Both the position numbers and the translations under genes were made by a program. DNA of 6,196 nucleotides from an uncultured Eubacteriales bacterium (GTDB taxonomy: Bacteria > Bacillota > Clostridia > Oscillospirales > Oscillospiraceae). The stretch is taken from the NCBI GenBank assembly GCA_934567745.1, contig CAKTJM010000112.1, positions 1-6,196 of the forward strand, written 5' to 3'. The notes beneath the pieces are model-generated. The model saw nothing but the letters and a program-made list of their open reading frames with translations, made no database searches and was not told the origin of the DNA. Position 1 is the first letter of the stretch, and each line of letters starts with the position of its first letter. Positions 1 to 5,229 of this stretch are shown here, piece after piece.

Positions 1-548
1 TCGGCGACGTGAAGCCCGGTGACTGGTCCTATGACAGCGTGCGCTACGTCTATGAGAAGGGCATGATGACCGGCACCGCGGCGGACGAGTTCAGCCCGAA
101 CGCCACCGTGACCCGCGCCATGCTCGTGACGATCCTCCACCGTCTGGAGGGCGCGCCGACCGCGGCGGCCAGCAGCTTCACCGACGTGCCCGCTGGCCAG
201 TGGTACACCGACGCGATGGCCTGGGCGGCGGCCAACGGCATCGTCAACGGCACCAGCGCCACCACCTTCGCGCCCAACGATCCGGTCACCCGTGAGCAGT
301 TCGCGGCGATCCTCTATCGCTACGCGACCTACAAGGGCATGGACGACGTGACGCTGGCGGAGGTCCTCGGCCGGTTCACCGACCGCGACGCCTGCTCGGC
401 CTACGCCGTGCCCGCGCTCGAGTGGGCGGTCCACGAGGGCCTGATCAACGGCATGACCGACACCACCCTCGCCCCCAAGGGCAGCGCCACCCGCGCACAG
501 GCGGCCGCCATCCTGGCCCGCTTCTGCGAGAGCGGCATCCTCAAGTGA
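1..548 (+). CDS. S-layer homology (SLH) domain protein, C-terminal part
   Basis: This is the end of a cell-surface protein whose start lies left of the window; the frame is open from base 3 to the TGA at 546-548. Counting from the GTG at 9, three SLH repeats follow one another. Repeat 1 is about residues 1-46 and contains VTRAM. Repeat 2 is about 56-109, with SFTDVPAGQWYTDAM, GIVNGT, FAPNDPVTREQ. Repeat 3 is about 123-175, with FTDRDACSAYAVPALEWA, GLINGM, SATRAQ. Bases 1-11 read like the FxDV that opens an SLH repeat, so repeat 1 is probably complete. A C-terminal SLH triplet anchors a protein to secondary cell-wall polymer, usually pyruvylated glycan, outside the membrane. The missing N-terminal part would carry the signal peptide and any catalytic or adhesive domain, so the function cannot be named. 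The GTG at 9 is not a credible start because it falls inside a domain. Confidence 0.93.
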   Translation, partial: GDVKPGDWSYDSVRYVYEKGMMTGTAADEFSPNATVTRAMLVTILHRLEGAPTAAASSFTDVPAGQWYTDAMAWAAANGIVNGTSATTFAPNDPVTREQFAAILYRYATYKGMDDVTLAEVLGRFTDRDACSAYAVPALEWAVHEGLINGMTDTTLAPKGSATRAQAAAILARFCESGILK

Positions 549-572
549 GAACGATCCCCTGATGATAGGGAG

Positions 573-603
573 AGCGCCCCGGATCCGATGGATCCGGGGC
601 GCT
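573..603 (+). terminator. GC-rich hairpin after the SLH gene, probable terminator
   Basis: A perfect 14-bp stem (573-586 with 590-603) with a GAT loop starts 24 bases after the SLH stop codon. Stem strength and position fit a Rho-independent terminator. The tail is only TTTA, so the T-tract is weak or was interrupted by the repeat element that begins five bases later. Confidence 0.6.
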
Positions 604-608
604 TTAGG

Positions 609-641
609 CTGTCGAAAAACCCCTGTGGGGTTTTCCGACAG
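609..641. terminator. A-stem-T hairpin H1 inside repeat copy A
   Basis: The first hairpin of the repeat is flanked by an A-run on the left and a T-run on the right, so it resembles a bidirectional intrinsic terminator. Read on the minus strand, GGGG of the stem is followed by TTTTT. It could therefore end transcripts of the convergent flavoenzyme gene as well as read-through from the SLH gene. This is inferred from shape alone. Confidence 0.4.
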
Positions 642-861
642 GGGGGATGCAGCCCGTTGCGCGCACTCGCTGTCCGTCTTCGACGGCCAACTCGCACACT
701 TACGGGCTGAGAAGTATTTTCTCCGGCGCACATGTCACCGGAGAAAATGATGGGACCCTATTTCGCGCCTGCGGGCGCGAAACTGGGACTCCCTAAGAGC
801 CGCCTTCGGCGGTTGGTCGCTTCCATGGCGCCTGCGGGCGCTCATCTGCGAGGCTTTTTGA
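609..861 (+). repeat. Multi-hairpin interspersed repeat, copy A
   Basis: Bases 609-783 align without gaps to 4359-4533 (138 of 175 match by eye). A shared tail CTGCGAGGCTTTTTGA follows at 846-861. Four structures can be drawn. H1 is 609-641 (stem CTGTCG/CGACAG, inner AAAACCCC/GGGGTTTT, loop TGT). H2 has outer stem 650-657/702-709, enclosing hairpin 674-678/682-686. H3 is an 11-bp stem 716-726/738-748 with an 11-base loop containing ACATGT. H4 is 761-769/774-782 with loop TGCG. Copy A also carries 61 extra bases (784-844) with two more hairpins, 800-804/808-812 and 828-832/837-841. The start (TGTCGAAAAACCCC) and the reverse complement of the end (TGTCAAAAAGCCTC) form an imperfect terminal inverted repeat. 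The element fills most of the 343-bp gap between the convergent SLH and flavoenzyme genes. Its mobility and function are unknown. Confidence 0.85.
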
Positions 862-891
862 CACGCGGAAGCTCCAGGCCGCAGGACACAC

Positions 892-2841
892 TCATATCCC
901 CCGCGCCGCCGCGTCCCCGCTGTGGATCGCGGCCCAGACGTCCCCGCCGCGCACGCGGTCCCCCACCGGGACCACGCGCAGGCCCTCCAGCGTGTCGCCG
1001 TAGGGGTCCTCCGGCTCCGTGCCGAGCGCCAGGACCACCCGGTCGCAGGGGTACTCATACGTCTCCCCCGTCCGCGGGTCCTCCATCCAGATCCGGTCCG
1101 CCCCGACGCGCGTGAGCCGCCGGTCCGTCGCCAGCGCCACGTTCCGCAGGTCCAGCACCGCCGTCACCACGTTGCGGTTCGACCCCTGCGCCCTCGGCGC
1201 GATGCGGTGCGCCGCCTCGATCACCAGCACGGCGTCGTCCCGCGCCCAGTCGCTCAGCAGCTCCGCCGTCTCCAGCCCCGTCATGCCGGAGCCGACGACC
1301 ACGACGCTCTCCCCGCGCGGGTCCACCCGCCCGGCGATCACGTCCGCCGCCGTGCAGACGAGCGGCCCGTCGATCCCCTCGATCGGCGGGACCTTCGGCC
1401 GCCCGCCGGTCGCGTCGAGGACGGCGTAGGGCCGCAGGGCGGCCAGCTCCTCCGCCGTCGGCGCGTGGCCGCAGCGGAGCGTCACGCCCGCCTGGGCGCA
1501 CCGGCGCAGCAGGCTCGGCACCAGCGCGCCGATCCGCTCCTTCCGCGGCAGGGCCTGGGCCAGCCGGAGCTGGCCGCCCGGCTCGTCCGCGCGCTCGTAG
1601 ACCGTCACGGCGAAGCCCCGCCGCGCCGCCGTCCAGGCGGCCATCAGGCCCGCCGGACCGGCCCCCAGGACCACCACCGGCCGCCCGGCCCCGTCCGGGA
1701 CCAGGGGCGCGATCCGCGCCTCATAGCCCGTCTCCGGCGCGACGGCGCAGGTGATGTGCCCCTCCGTCTCGAACCGGGCGAAGCACGCCATGCACGACAG
1801 GCACGGGACGATGTCCTCGTCCCGCCCGGTCAGGGCCTTCTCCGCCCAGCAGGGATCGGCCAGGTGGCTGCGCACCGAGCCGACGAAGTCCAGCGCGCCC
1901 TCCTCCAGCAGCCGCTCCGCATAGGCCGGGTCCCGGATGACCGCCACGGCCAGGACCGGGATCCGGACCGCCGCCTTCACCGCGCGGCCCAGGTGCCGCC
2001 GCCAGCCCTGGGGGTAGCACATCGGCTCGACGCTCTGGCTGAGCTTGCTGTCCGTGCCGGAGGCCGAGGCGTTGATCGCGTCCACGCCCCACTCTTCGAG
2101 CAGCTGGCAGATCTTCACGCCCGTGTCCGCGTGATAGCCGTCGCGCCCGATGTACTCCTCGATCGAGATGCGGAACATCAGGGGGAACGTCGGGCCGCAG
2201 GCCGCGCGGATCGCCGCGACGATCATCCGCAGGAGGCGCGTCCGGTCCTCCAGGCTCCCGCCGAACTCGTCCGTGCGCCGGTTCGTCACCGGGCTGAGGA
2301 AGCTGTGCAGCAGATAGTGGTGCGCCGCGTGGACCTCCACCCCGTCGAAGCCCGCCAACTGGACCCGCCGCGCCGCCGCGCCGAACTGCGCCGCCAGCTC
2401 CTCCAGCTCCGCCGGGGTCGCCGCGCGGGCCTGGCCGCGCTTTTTCCCCCGCATCGGGGAGGCCGCGATCAGCTCGCCGCGGTTGAGCTTCGGGTCGGCG
2501 TTCGCGCCCGGATGGAAGAGCTGGGCGAAGATCCTCGTCCCATACGGGTGCACCCGGTCCGCCAGCGCGCGGAAGTCCGCGATCCTCTCGTCGCACGTCG
2601 CGTCCAGCTCCCGCGGGAACAGCACGCCGCGCGTCCCGTCCACGCACACCATCTCCGTGATGATCAGGCCCACGCCGCCGCGGGCGCGCGCCTCGTAATA
2701 CGCCAGCATGTCCTCGGTCATCCGGCCGTCCGGCTCCGTGAGCGACGCCGACGCCGCCGTCATCACGATCCGGTTCGGGATCGTCAGCGTGCCGATCCGT
2801 CCGGGGCTGCTCAGCCGTTCATATCTCGCCATCCTCGTCAT
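892..2841 (-). CDS. FMN/FAD/4Fe-4S NADH:flavin oxidoreductase, Old Yellow Enzyme family (2,4-dienoyl-CoA reductase/enoate reductase-like)
   Basis: Predicted cytosolic flavoenzyme of 649 residues. Members of this class pass electrons from NAD(P)H through FAD and a 4Fe-4S cluster to FMN, which reduces an activated C=C bond. Residues 1 to about 335 form the OYE TIM barrel: NRIVM near 23-27, AYYEARARGGVGLI at 47-60, Q107 in IFAQLFHPG, HAAHHYLLHSFLSP at 171-184, RTDEFGGSLEDR at 189-200. The cluster ligands C347, C350, C353 and C365 (Cx2Cx2Cx11C) follow. A FAD Rossmann motif GAGPAG lies at 393-398, a nucleotide-binding motif GSGMTG at 517-522, and ALGTEP near 605-610. The length matches FadH, BaiCD/BaiH and enoate reductases (about 640-680). 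The substrate cannot be told from sequence; dienoyl-CoA, enoate, bile-acid and trimethylamine-dehydrogenase-like roles all share this plan. VRSHLADP at 323-330 replaces the commoner GRxLxADP. Two starts compete: ATG at 2841 (GAGG eight bases upstream) and ATG at 2832 (GAGAGG nine bases upstream). It is divergent from the gene at 3034. Confidence 0.92.
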   Translation of the reverse strand: MTRMARYERLSSPGRIGTLTIPNRIVMTAASASLTEPDGRMTEDMLAYYEARARGGVGLIITEMVCVDGTRGVLFPRELDATCDERIADFRALADRVHPYGTRIFAQLFHPGANADPKLNRGELIAASPMRGKKRGQARAATPAELEELAAQFGAAARRVQLAGFDGVEVHAAHHYLLHSFLSPVTNRRTDEFGGSLEDRTRLLRMIVAAIRAACGPTFPLMFRISIEEYIGRDGYHADTGVKICQLLEEWGVDAINASASGTDSKLSQSVEPMCYPQGWRRHLGRAVKAAVRIPVLAVAVIRDPAYAERLLEEGALDFVGSVRSHLADPCWAEKALTGRDEDIVPCLSCMACFARFETEGHITCAVAPETGYEARIAPLVPDGAGRPVVVLGAGPAGLMAAWTAARRGFAVTVYERADEPGGQLRLAQALPRKERIGALVPSLLRRCAQAGVTLRCGHAPTAEELAALRPYAVLDATGGRPKVPPIEGIDGPLVCTAADVIAGRVDPRGESVVVVGSGMTGLETAELLSDWARDDAVLVIEAAHRIAPRAQGSNRNVVTAVLDLRNVALATDRRLTRVGADRIWMEDPRTGETYEYPCDRVVLALGTEPEDPYGDTLEGLRVVPVGDRVRGGDVWAAIHSGDAAARGI

Positions 2842-2862
2842 CCTCTCTGCCTCGTTTCCTCC

Positions 2863-2891
2863 ATTGTATCGGTCCGACGGGCGGATCGCAA
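2863..2891 (-). promoter_or_regulatory. Sigma-A-type promoter for the flavoenzyme gene
   Basis: On the minus strand, TTGCGA (2886-2891) and TACAAT (2863-2868) are separated by exactly 17 bases. The predicted start site, near 2856, leaves a 5' leader of only about 15-24 bases before the ATG at 2841 or 2832. No other equally good pair was found upstream of the gene. Confidence 0.75.
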
Positions 2892-2939
2892 GCGTTATGT
2901 CGTTTTTACATGGATCTGGGACTTTTTTCCTGTCTGACC

Positions 2940-2968
2940 TTGACGCAGGGAACCATTTTTGGTATATT
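2940..2968 (+). promoter_or_regulatory. Sigma-A-type promoter for the dehydratase-like gene
   Basis: TTGACG (2940-2945) and TATATT (2963-2968) are spaced by 17 bases, close to the consensus. Transcription would begin near 2975 and give a leader of about 59 bases. This rules out the longer reading frame that opens at 2959, since that start lies inside the promoter. The -35 box is 48 bases from the -35 box of the divergent promoter, so a regulator bound between them could act on both. Confidence 0.78.
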
Positions 2969-2989
2969 TAGGGAGAAAACAGCAGTCCC

Positions 2990-3006
2990 GTCCTGCATCA
3001 CAGGAC
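2990..3006 (+). promoter_or_regulatory. Inverted repeat in the 5' leader, possible operator or RNA hairpin
   Basis: GTCCTG and CAGGAC form a perfect 6-bp dyad separated by five bases, about 15-31 bases after the predicted start of transcription. The position suits a repressor operator or a small leader hairpin. Six base pairs can arise by chance in GC-rich DNA, so support is weak. Confidence 0.3.
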
Positions 3007-3033
3007 ACGATCATTCGGAAAGGCAGGCGCACC

Positions 3034-4221
3034 ATGGCACTTATGACGGCCCGGACACTCAAGGGCAAGACTCTGCTCCTCCCGGAGCTCTTCTCCATCC
3101 ACACGGATCTCATCGCTGCGGCGCTGCGTTCCTCGGGCTATCGGACGAAGGTCCTGCGCCGCCCCAGCGGACACGCGACAGCCGGTCGCCTGAACTGGCC
3201 CGCGCACTGCGTGCTCGACCAGCAGCTGGGCGCGTTCACCGCGCGCGGCTGCGACCCGGACCGGTCCGCCCTGCTGCTGATCCGCACCGGCGACCTCGGG
3301 CCGAACTACGTCCCCGCCCTGCGCCACGCGCTCGCCGCGCACGGGCTGGAGCGGGTGCCCCTCGTCCGGCTGAGCACCGTCCGGGACGATGAGCTCCCCT
3401 CGCTGGCGATCGGACCGGCGCTGTGCCTGCGGCTCCTCTCCGCCCTGGCCTACGGCGACCTCCTCCTGCTGCTGAGCGAGCAGGTCCGCCCCTATGAGCA
3501 GCACGAGGGCGAGACCGATACCCTGCTGCACTGGTGGTCCTCCCACCTGTGCCACGTCCTTGCGGGGCCGGCCGCCGGGCCGATCCAGCTCCACCAGGAT
3601 CTGCGGCACATGGTCCAGACCTTCGCCGCCATCCCCACCGTGCGCCGGGCCCCGACGAAGGTCGGGCTGGTCGGCGCGGGCTATGTGAAATACTCCGCCT
3701 ATGCCAGCGGCGACCTCGACCGCCTGCTGCTCTCCCTCGGCTGCCAGCCGATGCGGCCCGGCGTGCTCGGGCTGCTGCACGACCGGATCGGCACGCCGGA
3801 CGCCGACCAGGGCGCGCCGCGGTGGTGGGCGCGGCTCGTGACCGCCTTCCTCACCGGCTATGAGCGGGACATCGCCAGCGCACTGGCGCGCTGCCCGCAG
3901 TTCCAGCGCCCCCAGCCCTTCCGCAAGCTGCGCCAGCGCGGCGTCGCGCTGCTCGACACCGAGACCGACGCCCATCAGGCGGCGGAGATCGCCGCGCTGA
4001 TCGACCGCGGCTGCACGCACATCCTCTGCGTCCGTCCGCTGCCCGACGCCCTCTCCCTGCGGGTGCGGACGCTGTGGCCGGAGGTGCGCTTCACGACGCT
4101 GGCCTACGCGCCCGGTCTGCCCCGCGGCGAACAGGCCGCGCGGCTGCGCGGACAGCTCATGACCGCCCTCGGGCAGGCCCCGACGGACGAGGACGAGCCG
4201 CCGTTGCTGGAGAACTCCTGA
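3034..4221 (+). CDS. Divergent 2-hydroxyacyl-CoA dehydratase/activase-related (DUF2229-type) protein
   Basis: Protein of 395 residues. The ATG at 3034 is chosen because a GGAAAGGCAGG ribosome binding site precedes it and the promoter lies just upstream. Family-like segments appear in the expected order: SSGYRTKVLRRPSG (33-46), PAHCVLDQQLGAF (56-68), TGDLGPNYVPALRHAL (85-100), RVPLVRLS (107-114), YGDLLLLLSEQVRPYE (140-155), KVGLVGAGYVKYSAYASGDL (209-228), GCTHILCVRPLP (326-337), LAYAPGLPRGEQAARLR (356-372). They parallel the family motifs tCYPA..GQ, TGGGCRAsNY..LLRKAL, VRPYE, KVGIVGEIYVKY.., VCVQPFGCLPNH and DYDPG. Family relatives work with ATP-driven activators and 4Fe-4S clusters in dehydrating 2-hydroxyacyl-CoA. 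Here only C59 stays at an expected place: the CRA cysteine is lost (TGDLGPNY), PFGCLPNH reads PLPDALS, and DYDPG reads AYAPG. The protein may have lost cluster binding and serve a structural or regulatory role. It is predicted soluble; no signal peptide or membrane segment was seen. It has no operon partner and ends before a strong terminator. Confidence 0.72.
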   Translation: MALMTARTLKGKTLLLPELFSIHTDLIAAALRSSGYRTKVLRRPSGHATAGRLNWPAHCVLDQQLGAFTARGCDPDRSALLLIRTGDLGPNYVPALRHALAAHGLERVPLVRLSTVRDDELPSLAIGPALCLRLLSALAYGDLLLLLSEQVRPYEQHEGETDTLLHWWSSHLCHVLAGPAAGPIQLHQDLRHMVQTFAAIPTVRRAPTKVGLVGAGYVKYSAYASGDLDRLLLSLGCQPMRPGVLGLLHDRIGTPDADQGAPRWWARLVTAFLTGYERDIASALARCPQFQRPQPFRKLRQRGVALLDTETDAHQAAEIAALIDRGCTHILCVRPLPDALSLRVRTLWPEVRFTTLAYAPGLPRGEQAARLRGQLMTALGQAPTDEDEPPLLENS

Positions 4222-4231
4222 CCCTCCTCCC

Positions 4232-4277
4232 GGGGGCGGTGCGGCTCACGCTCTCTCCCCGCGCCGCCCCCTTTTTT
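4232..4277 (+). terminator. Rho-independent terminator of the dehydratase-like gene
   Basis: A 13-bp stem with one G-U pair (4232-4244 with 4259-4271) and a 14-base loop is followed directly by six T residues (4272-4277). It begins 11 bases after the stop codon. This is a canonical intrinsic terminator. Confidence 0.85.
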
Positions 4278-4321
4278 CACTGCCATCCGACTTTGCGACT
4301 CCTTTCTCTACATGTACTTGG

Positions 4322-4353
4322 GACCGCCCTGCCGTTCGTTCGGCAGGGCGGTC
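4322..4353. other. GC-rich hairpin directly before repeat copy B
   Basis: A perfect 13-bp stem (4322-4334 with 4341-4353) with the loop TTCGTT. It has no T-tract, and the gene upstream already has a terminator 45 bases earlier. Like the hairpin at 573-603, it ends exactly five bases before the repeat begins, although the two stems share no sequence. It may be a remnant terminator, a target of the element, or a variable part of it. Confidence 0.55.
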
Positions 4354-4358
4354 TGAGA

Positions 4359-4550
4359 CTGTCGAAAAACTCCTTCGGAGCTTTTCGACGGAGGGATCGC
4401 AGCCCCCTGCGCAAACGCACCGTCCACCTACGGCGGACGATTCGCACACTTGTGGGCTGAGAAGTATTTTCTCCGACGCACATGTCGCCGGAGAAAATGA
4501 TTTGGCTTTATTTCGCGCTTCCGAGCGCGAAACTCTGCGAGGCTTTTTGA
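4359..4550 (+). repeat. Multi-hairpin interspersed repeat, copy B
   Basis: Same orientation as copy A, at a constant offset of 3750 bases over 4359-4533, then the shared tail at 4535-4550. All four hairpins are kept. H1 is 4359-4391 with inner stem CTCC/GGAG. H2 has outer stem 4400-4405/4454-4459 and inner hairpin 4421-4428/4432-4439 with one mismatch. H3 is 4466-4475/4489-4498. H4 is 4511-4519/4524-4532. Differences from copy A fall in pairs that keep base pairing: 4371/4379, 4427/4433, 4421/4439 and 4519/4524. It lacks the 61-base insertion of copy A. It too lies between convergent genes (the dehydratase-like gene and rplL). H1 here (AAAAA, CTCC-TTC-GGAG, CTTTTC) again looks like a terminator. 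Confidence 0.85.
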
Positions 4551-4566
4551 GGCGCTGGGACCGCAA

Positions 4567-4704
4567 GCCTCCCTCTGACGAGGGAGGTGGCTCGGCGACA
4601 GCCGAGACGGAGGGAGAGATACGCAGGCGTAGCCCCAAAGCAGATCCTTCTACCGGTCTCTCCCTCAGTCCGCTCCGCGGACAGCTCCCTCGTCAGAGGG
4701 AGCC
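4567..4704. repeat. Palindromic MITE/REP-like element
   Basis: An element of about 138 bp with long inverted-repeat arms. A perfect 18-bp inverted repeat joins 4569-4586 to 4685-4702, and each arm is itself a hairpin (CTCCCTC, TGAC, GAGGGAG). Inner hairpins sit at 4591-4596/4601-4606 and 4668-4673/4677-4682. A further 10-bp pairing joins 4610-4619 to 4657-4666. The central loop holds a small stem at 4620-4624/4627-4631. The overall fold is cruciform-like. It has no coding capacity and is distinct in sequence from the multi-hairpin repeat it adjoins. A short GGGGC/GCCCC hairpin (4707-4720) follows. It is probably a non-autonomous palindromic repeat; no second copy is in this window. Confidence 0.75.
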
Positions 4705-4730
4705 AAGGGGCGCACGCCCCCCCAGACACG

Positions 4731-4763
4731 AAAAAGCTCCGCTGGACATCCAGCGGAGCTTTT
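4731..4763 (-). terminator. Rho-independent terminator of the rplJ-rplL operon
   Basis: A perfect 15-bp stem (4732-4746 with 4749-4763) with a two-base loop lies 25 bases after the rplL stop. On the minus strand it ends in five T residues (complement of 4731-4735). The plus strand also ends in TTTT, so it can stop transcription coming from the left. Confidence 0.92.
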
Positions 4764-4788
4764 GTCAGGTTCGTTGTGTAAGGATCTC

Positions 4789-5166
4789 TTACTTCAGCTC
4801 GACCTTCGCGCCGACTTCCTCGAGCTGCTTCTTCAGAGCCTCGGCGTCGTCCTTGGACAGGCCTTCCTTGATGGCCTTGGGGGCGGACTCGACCAGAGCC
4901 TTGGCATCGGCCAGGCCCAGACCGGTGATCTCGCGGACGACCTTGATGACCTTGATCTTCTCAGCGCCGAAGTTCTCGAGGACGACGTCGAACTCGGTCT
5001 TCTCAGCAGCGGCCTCAGCAGCGGGAGCAGCAGCGGCGGCGACGGCGACGGGAGCAGCGGCGGAAACGCCGAACTCGTCTTCCAGAGCGTGGACCAGCTC
5101 AGAGAGCTCCAGGACGGTCAGGGTCTTGATCTCTTCGATCATAGCAGTGATCTTTTCGCTTGCCAT
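4789..5166 (-). CDS. rplL: 50S ribosomal protein L7/L12
   Basis: Complete 125-residue stalk protein. Dimers bind the C-terminal helix of L10 and recruit and stimulate the translational GTPases on the large ribosomal subunit. Residues 1 to about 32 are the dimerisation domain ([20 protein letters not shown]). Residues 33-56 are the flexible Ala-rich hinge. Residues 57-125 are the globular factor-binding domain, with [20 protein letters not shown] at 70-89 and a GAKVELK ending, all typical. GGAGG at 5176-5180 lies nine bases before the ATG and fixes the start. It is 63 bases downstream of rplJ in the same operon. A terminator follows at once and no rpoB is seen. Confidence 0.98.
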   Translation of the reverse strand: MASEKITAMIEEIKTLTVLELSELVHALEDEFGVSAAAPVAVAAAAAPAAEAAAEKTEFDVVLENFGAEKIKVIKVVREITGLGLADAKALVESAPKAIKEGLSKDDAEALKKQLEEVGAKVELK

Positions 5167-5229
5167 AGTAGTTTACCTCCAATATTCAGTCGTATCAAAA
5201 AATAGGATGGTTCGGGGTCAGAGGGCAGC

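Noticed and set aside
605..733. Similar minus-strand reading frames in both repeat copies (from 733 and from 4483), giving look-alike peptides that begin MC-GENTSQP and share FFDSL.
   Set aside because: The similarity follows from the gapless DNA repeat. The 28 mismatches between the copies in this span fall 9, 9 and 10 across the three codon positions, so there is no third-position excess, and no good ribosome binding site precedes either ATG. Hairpin covariation explains the pattern better than a conserved peptide.
573..861. A remnant of a group II intron, suggested by placement after a terminator-like hairpin.
   Set aside because: The element is too short, and I could not find the conserved domain V hairpin or any reverse-transcriptase coding sequence.
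2897..2911. Short dyad ATGT/ACAT between the divergent promoters as a shared operator.
   Set aside because: Only four base pairs across a seven-base gap; too likely by chance to support a site.
922..2937. A 671-codon open frame on the plus strand opposite the flavoenzyme gene.
   Set aside because: It is the shadow of a GC-rich gene: low-complexity Arg/Pro/Ala/His-rich translation with no domain, while the minus strand encodes a full set of flavoenzyme motifs.
2959..3033. Longer N-terminus for the dehydratase-like protein, starting from a TTG at 2959.
   Set aside because: That start lies between the -35 and -10 boxes of the predicted promoter. The ATG at 3034 has a ribosome binding site and begins the family-like sequence.
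4567..4704. A CRISPR array, because repeated short palindromes occur here.
   Set aside because: The arms are inverted copies of each other, with no regular direct repeats or equal-length spacers.
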